Shown here one piece after another: positions 7,501 through 16,027 of a DNA stretch of 46,717 nt (its first letter is position 1; every line of letters starts with the position of its first letter). The stretch is from positions 1-46,717 of the forward strand of contig JAOTYD010000026.1 of assembly GCA_029862005.1 (NCBI GenBank). Direction: 5' to 3'. The position numbers were made by a program, and so were the translations under genes. Origin of the DNA: Gammaproteobacteria bacterium. GTDB lineage: Bacteria; Pseudomonadota; Gammaproteobacteria; GCA-001735895. Under the pieces are notes generated by a model. The model was not told the DNA's origin, ran no database searches, and saw only the letters and a list, made by a program, of their open reading frames with translations.

Positions 7501-7663
7501 TGGCATTGATAAGCAATTATTGAAAGATGCTTGGTCAGAAGAACCCTACCCGTTACCCTTGACCGCCTGAAATTTCGGGAGAAGATATTATCCCGACGGA
7601 CTTTGCCGACACCGCGATAGCAAACAGCGCCCGATGTATATTTCTTGTTGGTAAGACTTATTC

Positions 7664-7954
7664 TTAACCGATATATCGAAGCGCGGATCTAATGGCTTCC
7701 GACATATCATTATAAGCCTTGCGCAGATCGCGCTCGGTCTCATCGTCACCGACGCGGCCTGCGTGTTGAATGTCGGTATAACGGGCACGAGCCGCCTCTA
7801 AATGAACCTCCGCTTCCACGATCTGCTCATGAGCCTTTCGCGTCGCGTCGCTCTCAGAGATCCTAATCTCATCACGCAACCTGGCCAATTGTGCTTCGGC
7901 AGAATCGAGCCCACCTCCTAGTTCTTCTACTGTCTTGCCTTTATCGTGAGACAT
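7664..7954 (-). CDS. Small coiled-coil protein, 96 residues
   Basis: This 96-residue, highly charged protein begins MSHDKGKTVEELGGGLDSAE. It is almost entirely predicted helix with heptad-like spacing (LARLRDEIRISESDATRKAH, VEAEVHLEAARARYTDIQ, LRKAYNDMSEAIRSALRY). There is no signal peptide or membrane segment. AGAGGTGA lies 4-6 bases before the ATG, supporting the start. It resembles small stress- or structure-related coiled-coil proteins, but I do not recognise a family. It is monocistronic and transcribed leftward, away from the serine operon. Confidence 0.65.
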   Translation of the reverse strand: MSHDKGKTVEELGGGLDSAEAQLARLRDEIRISESDATRKAHEQIVEAEVHLEAARARYTDIQHAGRVGDDETERDLRKAYNDMSEAIRSALRYIG

Positions 7955-8330
7955 CTTTCACCTCTCTTATCAACTTGGCAGTTTTACAACACCATTTGAT
8001 TCATATTATTCCTCACAATGTCTACGGGATTGATGTGAGTCAATCGGTAGCCAGAAGTTCTCTCCGACTTTAGTTCCAGAAAATGGAGATATTTTAAGTT
8101 TTCGAGAAATCTGGGCGACAGCTTATGGCCGTAGTAAGGCGCCGGTGTTCCGAATTTGAGTGTCCGCTAGCGGGAAATGCTAGCCTGGGAAACGGCACTC
8201 AGCCAATAAATTACTATCGACCTGCACAATATTCTGCATTGGAATTAACACTGGGTATTCAAAATCCTCAGAGTCATGCTAATCTTGCCGTGCTTGGTGG
8301 AGCAAACCACCCGTAACTAGAGGTTATACC
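7955..8330. promoter_or_regulatory. Divergent intergenic region upstream of the serine operon
   Basis: The region separates the leftward coiled-coil gene from serC and must hold both promoters. It contains repeat copy E (8118-8180). A small hairpin, GGTGG (8296-8300) with CCACC (8307-8311), lies 10 bases before the AGAGG ribosome-binding site of serC. A 63-codon ORF here (8125-8316) has no family signature and is not called. Confidence 0.4.
8118..8180. repeat. Dispersed degenerate repeat, copy E (fragment)
   Basis: GCTTATGGCCG followed by TGTCCGCTAGCGG resembles the first block of copies A-D. The second block is not recognisable. It is the weakest copy. Confidence 0.35.
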
Positions 8331-9512
8331 ATGAACGAGGAAGCCAGCGGCCTTCCCGAGCAACCGCGTATTCGACCCGCGGATCCACGCTTTTCTTCAG
8401 GGCCGTGCAAAAAGTATCCCGGCTGGGACATCACCCATTTAAAGACCGAATTTCTCGGGCGCAGCCATCGCGCCAAACTCCCGAAGCAACGTCTTGCCGA
8501 CGCCATTGAAATCTCGCATCGCCTGCTCGGTCTGCCCGCGGACTGGAAACTCGGTATCGTTCCCGGTTCTGACACCGGTGCTTTCGAAATGGCGATATGG
8601 TCGTTGCTCGGATCCCGTCCCGTGGACGCACTGGTCTGGGAGAGCTTTTCCAGTGACTGGGCAAACGATCTGCAAGCACTGGATTTCGAGTTGAACCTGT
8701 ACCAGGCCGATTACGGCGAACTTCCCGACTTGAACCAGGTAAATCCGGAGCACGATCTCGTCATGGTCTATAACGGTACCACCAGTGGTGTTTGCCTGCC
8801 CAACCTGGAATGGCTAAATGCTGAGCGTGATGGGCTGGTATTGTGCGATGCGACCTCCGCGGCATTCGCCATGCCGATTGATTTCGACAAGCTCGATGTC
8901 GTCACCTGGTCCTGGCAAAAGGTCCTCGGCAGCGAGGGCGCCCACGGCATGCTCGCGCTTAGCCCGAGAGCCGTGGCGCGACTCGAATCTGCCGTACCCT
9001 GTTATCCATTACCCAAACTATTTCAACTGGCCAAGGGCGGTAAGCTGATCGACGGTATTTTTAAAGGTGCCACGATCAACACCCCCAGCATGCTGGCACT
9101 CGAAGACTTGCATGCTGCGCTCGCCTGGGCCGAGTCCCTGGGTGGCATTGAGGCATTGTGGCAACGTACGCGCAGCAATTTCGAATGCATTGACAACTGG
9201 GTTGGGGAATCGAACTGGATCGACTGGCTGGCCCGTGATCCGGAGACCCGTTCGCCGACCTCGATGTGCTTACAGGTTGTCGATCCTGACTTTACAAGTT
9301 TGTCAGCCGAGGAACAGCAACAGTCGATTAACTCGATGCTGGCCAGGCTCGAGCAGGAGAACGTGGCGCTCGATATTGGTAACTATCGCAGTGCACCGCC
9401 CGGGTTTCGAATCTGGGGCGGGGCCACCGTTGACACCAGCAACTTGGAAGCCTTGACGCCCTGGCTGGACTGGGTGTTTGCAGATTTCAAGCATTCCTTG
9501 CAGGAGAAATAA
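8331..9512 (+). CDS. serC: Phosphoserine aminotransferase, archaeal/alphaproteobacterial-type SerC
   Basis: The 393-residue class V aminotransferase converts 3-phosphohydroxypyruvate and glutamate to phosphoserine in serine synthesis (PLP enzyme, cytoplasm). It begins with the type-specific pattern RPADPRFSSGPCKKYPGW and GRSHRAKLPKQRL; VPGSDTGAFEMAIWSLLG contributes to the phosphate-binding region, LCDATSAAFAMPIDF holds the cofactor Asp, and VTWSWQKVLGSEGAHG holds the Schiff-base lysine (K197). It differs from the shorter enterobacterial SerC and fits the longer subfamily seen in Methanosarcina and alphaproteobacteria. AGAGG precedes the ATG. It ends one base before serA, so the genes are co-transcribed. 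Confidence 0.93.
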   Translation: MNEEASGLPEQPRIRPADPRFSSGPCKKYPGWDITHLKTEFLGRSHRAKLPKQRLADAIEISHRLLGLPADWKLGIVPGSDTGAFEMAIWSLLGSRPVDALVWESFSSDWANDLQALDFELNLYQADYGELPDLNQVNPEHDLVMVYNGTTSGVCLPNLEWLNAERDGLVLCDATSAAFAMPIDFDKLDVVTWSWQKVLGSEGAHGMLALSPRAVARLESAVPCYPLPKLFQLAKGGKLIDGIFKGATINTPSMLALEDLHAALAWAESLGGIEALWQRTRSNFECIDNWVGESNWIDWLARDPETRSPTSMCLQVVDPDFTSLSAEEQQQSINSMLARLEQENVALDIGNYRSAPPGFRIWGGATVDTSNLEALTPWLDWVFADFKHSLQEK

Positions 9513-9513
9513 C

Positions 9514-11106
9514 ATGACTAATCCCAGAGTTTTAATTTCTGATTCGATGTCGAGCCAGGCGGTGTCCGTATTTGAAGACCGTGGTGTCGAGGTAGTGCAG
9601 TCGAGCAAGTTAAGTGAGGCAGAACTAAGCGAAATGATCGGAGAATTCGATGGACTCGCGATTCGATCTTCAACAAAGGTGACCGCGGAGCTGCTCGAGC
9701 ATGCCGGGAAACTGAAGGTCGTCGGGCGTGCCGGGATCGGGGTTGATAACGTCGATGTCCCCGCCTGTACCCGGCGTGGAATCGTGGTTATGAATACGCC
9801 ATTGGGTAACGCAATCACGACCGCGGAGCATGCAATGGCGATGATGCTGGCGCTGGCACGTCATATACCGCAGGCGAACAGCTCTACCCACGATGGCAAG
9901 TGGGAAAAGTCCCGTTTCATGGGGATAGAACTGACTGGCAAACTGCTCGGGCTCATTGGTGCCGGTAACATCGGTTCGATCGTCGCCAGTAAAGCGATCG
10001 GGTACGGACTGCATGTACAGGCCTACGATCCCTACCTGACCGAGGAGCGAGCCGCGAAGCTGGGTGTCAAAAAGGTTGATCTCGACACCCTGCTTGCCAA
10101 TTCCGATATTGTTTCACTGCACGTGCCGAAGACGCCCGAGACCGCCAACATCATCAGCGCCAGCGCGATCAACAAGATGAAACAGGGCAGTATGCTGATC
10201 AATTGCGCACGTGGCGGCCTGGTCGATGAACTGGCCCTGCTTGCGGCCCTCAATAGTGGGCACTTGAAAGGCGCCGCGCTCGATGTCTACGAGGTTGAAC
10301 CCGCCCGCGAAAATCCGCTGTTTGAACTGGATAGCGTAATCTGTACCCCGCATCTCGGTGCCTCGACGATCGAAGCACAGGAGAAGGTCGCGATCCAGAT
10401 TGCCGAGCAGATCAGTGACTATTTGTTAGGCGGTGCGATCAATAACGCCATCAACGCACCCAGCATCAGTGCCGAGGAAGCTCAGGTATTGCGACCTTAC
10501 CTGCAACTGGCGCAGTGCCTGGGTTCGTTCGTGGGTCAGCTTACCCATGATCCTATTAAAACCTTGACGGTTACCTATGGTGGCGAGGCCAACGATTTGA
10601 ACGTTTCGCCGTTAACGGTGCAGGTGGTGCAGTCGATACTGGAATATCACAGCAGTTACGTTAACTCGGTGAATGCCCGCGAAGTCGCGCGTGATCGCAA
10701 CATCAATGTTATCGAAGCACACAATGAGGGACGTGACGAATATCCCTGCCGTATCACGGTCGGGGTTGAAACCGAATCGCAATCGCGCAGTATTTGCGGC
10801 ACGCTGATTCAAAATCGGCCACGCGTGATTGACGTTAAGGGGATTCCACTGGAGTCCAAACTCGGTGAACACATGCTCTACATTACTAACGATGATAAAC
10901 CCGGTGTCATCGGCGATATCGGCAGTACCACGGCGCAGCGCGGCATTAACATTGCGAACATGCATCTCGGACGGGATGGCCCGAATGGTAATGCTATCGT
11001 GTTACTTGAAATCGACGAGAAACTGGGTAATGACGATCTCGATCATTTGCGTTCACTGCCGAATATTAACGATGTTCAATATCTGCATTTCCCCGCCTTG
11101 CAATGA
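9514..11106 (+). CDS. serA: D-3-phosphoglycerate dehydrogenase, long form with ACT domain
   Basis: It catalyses the first committed step of serine synthesis, NAD-dependent oxidation of 3-phosphoglycerate. The start at 9514 is preferred because CAGGAG lies 7 bases upstream and the protein then begins MTNPRVLISDSMSS; an earlier in-frame start (9478) lies inside serC. Domains in the 530-residue protein: substrate domain, Rossmann GLIGAGNIGS (GxGxxG at 149-154), catalytic Arg233 (CARGG), Glu262 (DVYEVEP) and His290 (TPHLGAST), an intervening substrate-binding domain, and a C-terminal ACT domain (about 455-528, YITNDDKPGVIGDIG) that usually binds serine for feedback inhibition. The stop overlaps the serB start (ATGA). 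Confidence 0.95.
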   Translation: MTNPRVLISDSMSSQAVSVFEDRGVEVVQSSKLSEAELSEMIGEFDGLAIRSSTKVTAELLEHAGKLKVVGRAGIGVDNVDVPACTRRGIVVMNTPLGNAITTAEHAMAMMLALARHIPQANSSTHDGKWEKSRFMGIELTGKLLGLIGAGNIGSIVASKAIGYGLHVQAYDPYLTEERAAKLGVKKVDLDTLLANSDIVSLHVPKTPETANIISASAINKMKQGSMLINCARGGLVDELALLAALNSGHLKGAALDVYEVEPARENPLFELDSVICTPHLGASTIEAQEKVAIQIAEQISDYLLGGAINNAINAPSISAEEAQVLRPYLQLAQCLGSFVGQLTHDPIKTLTVTYGGEANDLNVSPLTVQVVQSILEYHSSYVNSVNAREVARDRNINVIEAHNEGRDEYPCRITVGVETESQSRSICGTLIQNRPRVIDVKGIPLESKLGEHMLYITNDDKPGVIGDIGSTTAQRGINIANMHLGRDGPNGNAIVLLEIDEKLGNDDLDHLRSLPNINDVQYLHFPALQ

Positions 11107-12029
11107 CAGAAAGCGCTCACGATGATATCCCCCGATGGATGATGCGCGGCGACAGGGATGAACCTTTTGTCATTACGCTTTGTGCCAATGAAGCGGTAGA
11201 TAATGCATTGCAGCAGCTCAGCGGCATGCTCGGAGACCTGCAAATCGACGCGCAGCAAACACATTCGTCACAGGCCGGTAATGTAACCGTATTCTGTAAA
11301 CCCGCGCAGGCATGGTCGCTGTTGCAGTCATTACGAGAAAACCTGGCACACACCGATGTTTATATACAACCACGCAGCGAGTTGGGTAAACGCTTGTTGA
11401 TCTGCGACATGGATATGACCATCGTCGCTGCCGAAACCCTCGATGAAGTTGCCACGATACTCGGCCTGGGCGAACGAATTGCGAGCATTACCACGCGCGC
11501 GATGCATGGCGAAATTGATTTCAATGCCGCGCTGCGTGAACGAATCGCGATGCTTGCAGGACAGTCGGTGCAGGTATTCCACGATATCGCGCAGTCGCTG
11601 TCGTTTAATCCTGGTGCTGAGCAATTGCTCGCTGCCGCGAAAGCGGCCGGTGTGCATACGATTCTGATCAGCGGGGGGTTTTCACAGGTGGCCGAACCTG
11701 TTGCGCAAAAACTCGGGTTTGATGAAGTCCATTGTAGCCAGCTTGAGCTTGACGGTGAGATACTGACCGGGGGTCTGCTGGACCCGATCGTAAATGCTGA
11801 CTATAAATGCCGCATCCTGCAGCAACGCGCTCAGGCACTGGGCTTTGCGTTACGCGATTGCTGCGCGATCGGCGATGGTGCCAACGACCTGCCGATGCTG
11901 AGCGCTGCCGGACTCGGCATCGCTTACCATGCCAAGCCGGTGCTGCGCGCGGCGATCAGCTGCCATATCGATGTTACCGATCTCGAAAGCGCAATTTATT
12001 TCATGGGTTTGAATCACGCTAGCGACTGA
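11103..12029 (+). CDS. serB: Phosphoserine phosphatase SerB
   Basis: It removes phosphate from O-phosphoserine, the last step to serine. The 308-residue protein has an N-terminal ACT-like region (about 1-90) and a HAD phosphatase domain with motif I DMDMT (nucleophile D102, acid D104), motif II ISGG, motif III Lys in NADYKCRIL and motif IV IGDGANDLPML. ETLDEVATILGLGERIASIT matches the SerB cap. Motif I has Met where many SerB proteins have Ser (DMDST), a tolerated position. The ATG overlaps the serA stop, so serC-serA-serB is one translationally coupled operon. Confidence 0.95.
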   Translation: MTESAHDDIPRWMMRGDRDEPFVITLCANEAVDNALQQLSGMLGDLQIDAQQTHSSQAGNVTVFCKPAQAWSLLQSLRENLAHTDVYIQPRSELGKRLLICDMDMTIVAAETLDEVATILGLGERIASITTRAMHGEIDFNAALRERIAMLAGQSVQVFHDIAQSLSFNPGAEQLLAAAKAAGVHTILISGGFSQVAEPVAQKLGFDEVHCSQLELDGEILTGGLLDPIVNADYKCRILQQRAQALGFALRDCCAIGDGANDLPMLSAAGLGIAYHAKPVLRAAISCHIDVTDLESAIYFMGLNHASD

Positions 12030-12049
12030 CAGGGCTGAGTCGATTGCGA

Positions 12050-12811
12050 TTACAGGTCGAAAAGAATATCAGAACGGATGATGTACTTTACCCCTTCAGT
12101 GATTTCCTGCGAGGCGTGCATGCAGTGCAGCGGATGCACGCCATGTGGAAAACACAGTGCGCCGCCGATGGGGGTGCGAATATCGATGACGATGGCATCA
12201 TCGGGATTACTGGCCGGGTGCGCTGGATTATCCGGGCTAACGAAGAAGCGAGTTGCACCGCCCTCGTAGTTCTCGCTCAGGAATAGCAGGAAACTGAGCT
12301 GGCTCCAGCGATCGCTATAGGCGTTGTCAATCAGTTCGCCATCGATAACGCGCGAACCCGGCCAGGAGCCATCGGTATGGGGCGCGAAATAGTCTCCGGG
12401 CCCATAACGATAAAAGCGAAAGCGTGAGTTAATCCCGCAGGCACGCTTACCGGCGTTATATTCATGGGTATCTTTGAGCTGCTCGCGACAGCGCTGCCAG
12501 ATGATGTCATTGGTTTCGTCATCGACAATCCAGGTGAAACTGTCGTTGTGGCGGATTGCACGCGGCAGGGAAACAGCCGCGTCTTCGAGATAACCCATTT
12601 TCTCGGACAGGTCGACAAGGCGCTCGCATTCGGTTTTGGACAGGACGTTCAGCAGCTGGAACGCCCCCGGGACATTTTCGAAATCGTGACGTGAAACCGT
12701 GGCAGTTCGGTGTCGATGCAGGGCGGCCGGATTGGCATCCCGGTTGGCCCAGGCTGGAATTTCGAATTTTTCTGCACCTGCTTCGTGCGCGATGATATAA
12801 AAGTTTGACAC
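12050..12811 (-). CDS. 2-oxoglutarate/Fe(II) oxygenase, prolyl-4-hydroxylase-like
   Basis: The protein is about 253 residues long. The jelly-roll core shows FRFYRYGPGDYFAPHTDGSW with the metal pair H145-x-D147, then FLLFLSENYEGGATRFF, and the distal HCMHASQEITEGVKYIIRSD, with H232 as third iron ligand and K242 or R246 likely to hold 2-oxoglutarate. This is the P4Hc arrangement. The substrate is unknown; bacterial relatives hydroxylate prolines, free amino acids or proteins. The start is uncertain: no ATG exists near the N-terminus. GTG at 12811 and TTG at 12826 are both possible, and neither has a good Shine-Dalgarno. It converges with serB, with only 20 bases between. Confidence 0.85.
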   Translation of the reverse strand: MSNFYIIAHEAGAEKFEIPAWANRDANPAALHRHRTATVSRHDFENVPGAFQLLNVLSKTECERLVDLSEKMGYLEDAAVSLPRAIRHNDSFTWIVDDETNDIIWQRCREQLKDTHEYNAGKRACGINSRFRFYRYGPGDYFAPHTDGSWPGSRVIDGELIDNAYSDRWSQLSFLLFLSENYEGGATRFFVSPDNPAHPASNPDDAIVIDIRTPIGGALCFPHGVHPLHCMHASQEITEGVKYIIRSDILFDL

Positions 12812-12918
12812 AGGAGGCCCCGGCAATTGGTGAAAAGTATATACGTTTGATTTTCGCGAGGTCCAGTAAAGCCCTGCCTTTGGAAACTGCGCTAGTTCCG
12901 GTGCATGAGAAGCCGCAT

Positions 12919-13809
12919 TCAGGGAGGCCCGGCGGATTGCGGCTTTTTACGCGGAAGCTTCCAGTGGCTTAAAAACAGCGCAAACACGATTAATGCCATC
13001 CCCGCGATGCGCTCCGGTGACAGGGTTTCGCCGATGATGGTCCACGCCAGTAATAGAATAACGACCGGTTCGAAGTTAAGCAGCAGCGCGAAGATGGCGC
13101 CGCCGATACGGCTGATCGCCTGCAGCGACATGACGAAGGAGGTCACCGATGCCACGGCAATCAGGCCCAGGTATACCCAGCCGACGGATTCGCGCGGCGG
13201 CACCAGGTCGAATCCGAATGGTATAAGCAGCAGCGTAAAGAGTATCGACGTAAGCATGATCCAGGTGGCGCCGACGTAACTGTCGGTCTGCGGTGGAAAC
13301 CTCTCATAGCTGAGAATGAATACGGTGGTCCCGATCGCGCCAATGAAAGCCAGCGAGACCCCGGTCGGGTCGTATTCATGAAAATCGGGTCCGAGTGCGA
13401 TACCGATGCCGATGAAGGCGAGCACAAAGGCCAGCAGTTCGTTGCGGGTGACCGGTTCGCGGTGTGCGATGCGTTTGTAGGCGACAACCAGTAGCGGAAA
13501 GGTATAGAAAATAATTGCCGCGAGGCTCACCGGGATGTAATTGACCGCTCCGAGATGCCCGATCGAAGTGGCAAACATACCGACCACGCAAATTGCAAAC
13601 AATTTGGGCGTGACTTCCAGTTTCCAGGATTTGCGCAGGATCAGAACCAGCATTACCATCACTGCGGCCGACATCAGGAAACGGAACAGTGTCAGCGATA
13701 CGGGGGTAGTACCGGTGTCGTAGGCCAGCCGCGACAGCGTAGTGTTGAAACCATAGAAAATTGCTGCGCCCAATGCGATTGCACGACCGACAATCTGGTT
13801 TCTATTCAT
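12919..13809 (-). CDS. EamA/DMT-superfamily permease
   Basis: The 296-residue membrane protein has about ten hydrophobic segments in two EamA repeats, beginning MNRNQIVGRAIALGAAIFYG and including FRFLMSAAVMVMLVLIL, SLAAIIFYTFPLLVVAYK and GGAIFALLLNFEPVVILLLA. The ATG at 13809 is chosen because it gives the usual DMT length and leaves a 39-base divergent promoter; a longer frame to 14043 would run into the neighbour. DMT proteins typically export or import amino acids and other metabolites. Divergence from an Asp/Glu-racemase-like enzyme suggests a shared substrate, which is inference. Confidence 0.9.
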   Translation of the reverse strand: MNRNQIVGRAIALGAAIFYGFNTTLSRLAYDTGTTPVSLTLFRFLMSAAVMVMLVLILRKSWKLEVTPKLFAICVVGMFATSIGHLGAVNYIPVSLAAIIFYTFPLLVVAYKRIAHREPVTRNELLAFVLAFIGIGIALGPDFHEYDPTGVSLAFIGAIGTTVFILSYERFPPQTDSYVGATWIMLTSILFTLLLIPFGFDLVPPRESVGWVYLGLIAVASVTSFVMSLQAISRIGGAIFALLLNFEPVVILLLAWTIIGETLSPERIAGMALIVFALFLSHWKLPRKKPQSAGPP

Positions 13810-13848
13810 GTTAGAGTATGCACAGCCAAAAATCCGAGAGGGTGAATT

Positions 13849-14667
13849 ATGAGTCAGCCAGCCAACAAAGCAATGGCGGAAACGCTGCTGTTTGAAAACC
13901 TGCCTTACGAGGTTGATGGCGGGATCGCCAGCCGCGCTTCGATCGGGCTGATCGTATTGGCCACCGACTACACCATCGAGCACGAGTGGCGCCAGGTTTT
14001 TGCCGGGCTTGACGGGATTGCGCTCTACCAGACCAGGATTCACAACGAAGACCTGATAACACCCGAATCGCTGCGCGCGATGGGGCCTCGTATTGTCGAA
14101 TGCGCGCGCATCATAACGCCCGATACACCGCTAGACGTGATTGCCTACGGCTGTACCTCGGCGTCGATGGCGATCGGCGAGGAGGGGGTTTTTGCCAACA
14201 TCAGGCAGGCCAGGCCCGACGTCAAATGCACCACGCCGATTACTGCCGCTTTTGCCGCTTTCGATGCGTTCGGGGCGAGTCGTATCGGTGTCCTGACCCC
14301 ATACCCGGCCGATGTCAACCGGATCGTTGCTGACTACATTACCGCGCGCGGATTCGAGGTCCCGGTATTCGGCTCCTTCAACTCGGATCGCGATACCGTC
14401 GTCGCCCGAATCACGCCGCAGTCGATAGAGCAGGGCGTGCGCGAAATCATCAAGCATGGCGAAGTCGATGCAATCTTTGTTTCCTGCACCTCGGTGCGAC
14501 TCATGCAGGTCTGTGCCGATCTCGAAAAAAACCTCGATATTCCGCTGACATCTTCAAACCATGCGATGGCCTGGCATGCCTTGCGACTGGCGGGGATCGA
14601 CGACAAGCTCGGTCTCTATGGGCGACTTTATGAATTGCCGTTGCCTGCAGAATCGACCCGTAAATAG
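13849..14667 (+). CDS. Asp/Glu racemase superfamily protein (maleate isomerase / arylmalonate decarboxylase / EutA-like)
   Basis: This 272-residue protein has two catalytic-type cysteines in the family positions: VIAYGCTSASMAIGEE (N-terminal half) and IFVSCTSVRLMQVC (C-terminal half), with FGASRIGVLTPYPADVNR between them. This layout fits maleate cis-trans isomerase, arylmalonate decarboxylase and the EutA proteins of ectoine use, rather than classic glutamate racemase (usual short GG motif absent). The start has a GAGAGGG Shine-Dalgarno 7-9 bases upstream. No other ectoine-degradation genes are adjacent, so EutA is only one option. Divergent from a DMT permease. Confidence 0.82.
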   Translation: MSQPANKAMAETLLFENLPYEVDGGIASRASIGLIVLATDYTIEHEWRQVFAGLDGIALYQTRIHNEDLITPESLRAMGPRIVECARIITPDTPLDVIAYGCTSASMAIGEEGVFANIRQARPDVKCTTPITAAFAAFDAFGASRIGVLTPYPADVNRIVADYITARGFEVPVFGSFNSDRDTVVARITPQSIEQGVREIIKHGEVDAIFVSCTSVRLMQVCADLEKNLDIPLTSSNHAMAWHALRLAGIDDKLGLYGRLYELPLPAESTRK

Positions 14668-14766
14668 CCCGGCTTTCATCGAGCCAGCCGAGGCATACGC
14701 TTTCGATTTGAATTTGCAGATTTCCCGACGTTTAAAAATTCGGATTGCCGTCATGCCGGTTGCCTG

Positions 14767-15822
14767 ATGCTGCCCTTAATCACGCCCCCTCAAAGTATCT
14801 GCCTGGTACGCCTATCGGCACTGGGTGACGTTACGCATGCGATCCCGGTGTTGCGCGCCATTCAGCACAACTGGCCGCAAACACGGATTACGTGGATCTG
14901 CGCGGCGCTTGAACACAAACTGCTGTCATGCCTCGCAGGCGTGCGTTTTATCGTGCTCGCCAAGCGCGGCGGCTGGAGTGCTTACTGGAAACTAAAGCAA
15001 GACCTGGGCGGTGAAAAGTTTGACGTCATGCTGCAGATGCAAACATCGGCACGTGCAAATGTCACCGGCGCCTGTGTCAAAGCCGATATCAAACTGGGTT
15101 GGGATAAGTATCGGGCGCGGGATCTTCATCGGCTGTTTATGACCCATTCGGTACCGGAAACGAGGCAGGAACACCAGGTTCAGGGACATTTATCCTTTGC
15201 TCGAACGATTGGGCTGGATGTGCACGAACCGGTCTGGGACTTTCCGATCGGTGAAGACGCCAGGGCGTTCGCCGATTCGATGTTGCCCGCGGATAATCGC
15301 ATCCTCGTGATTTCACCCTGTTCGAGTCATCCCTATCGTAACTGGCGTGCCGATCGCTATGCAGCCGTGGCCGATTACGCAATCGAGTATCATGGTATGA
15401 CTGTCGTACTGTCCGGCGGACCGTCCGATCTCGAACGCTCGACCGGTAAGGCCATTGAGCAGGCAATGACGAACCGGGTGACCAACTTGATCGGCAAGGA
15501 CACACTGCCGCAGCTGGCTGCCCTGCTGCAGCGCGCCGATATTGTTTTAAGCCCCGACGCCGGGCCAGTTCACCTTGCCAATGCGCTGGGGACTGCGGTC
15601 ATCGGTTTGCACGCCTGCACCTGGTCGCGACGCAGTGGGCCCTACAACTCGCTCGATCTCTGCGTCGATAAGTTTGTGGAGGCGGCGCAAAAATTCAGGG
15701 GGAAAAGTCCAGAGGAATTGCGCTGGGGCACACGGATCGAGGCCGAAGGTGTCATGGACCTGGTTGAAACTGACGCGGTTATCGATCGCCTGGACCTCGC
15801 AGTCGGGCGTCTTGGCAATTGA
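14767..15822 (+). CDS. Glycosyltransferase family 9 (heptosyltransferase-like)
   Basis: The 351-residue protein has the GT9 signature: N-terminal ICLVRLSALGDVTHAIPVLR, central LVISPCSSHPYRNWRADRYA, and C-terminal IVLSPDAGPVHLANALGTAV with GLHACTWSRRSGPY. GT9 enzymes (WaaC, WaaF, WaaQ relatives) move heptose from ADP-heptose to the LPS inner core at the cytoplasmic face of the inner membrane. It stands alone, about 100 bases after the racemase-like gene, with no other LPS gene nearby, so the exact sugar is not assignable. The central SPCSSHPYRNW replaces the more common PGARWPAKRW-type motif. Confidence 0.9.
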   Translation: MLPLITPPQSICLVRLSALGDVTHAIPVLRAIQHNWPQTRITWICAALEHKLLSCLAGVRFIVLAKRGGWSAYWKLKQDLGGEKFDVMLQMQTSARANVTGACVKADIKLGWDKYRARDLHRLFMTHSVPETRQEHQVQGHLSFARTIGLDVHEPVWDFPIGEDARAFADSMLPADNRILVISPCSSHPYRNWRADRYAAVADYAIEYHGMTVVLSGGPSDLERSTGKAIEQAMTNRVTNLIGKDTLPQLAALLQRADIVLSPDAGPVHLANALGTAVIGLHACTWSRRSGPYNSLDLCVDKFVEAAQKFRGKSPEELRWGTRIEAEGVMDLVETDAVIDRLDLAVGRLGN

Positions 15823-16027
15823 TTAGCGGGACTCCCGTTCCGTTGTCAGAGACGTCATCGGGTTGCAGGTTTTTCGGGCGATCAGTATCAAAAGTATCGA
15901 GCATCTTTCTGGTAAACCCAGGCCGAGAAAAATATTGAGATTTCAGGATATGAATCGTTACTTTACTACCCGTACAATTCAATATCGTCCCTTGCACGAT
16001 TCTCGTCGAGGAGTTAGTTTACGACCT

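Noticed and set aside
8125-8316. Rightward ORF of 63 codons upstream of serC
   Set aside because: It starts inside repeat copy E and shows no family feature; probably leader DNA.
13810-14043. N-terminal extension of the DMT permease up to 14043
   Set aside because: It would overlap the oppositely oriented racemase-family gene and adds a hydrophilic stretch not found in DMT proteins.
15863-16027. Upstream start of the beta-propeller gene
   Set aside because: The extra residues put about 55 polar residues before the signal peptide, which would prevent export.
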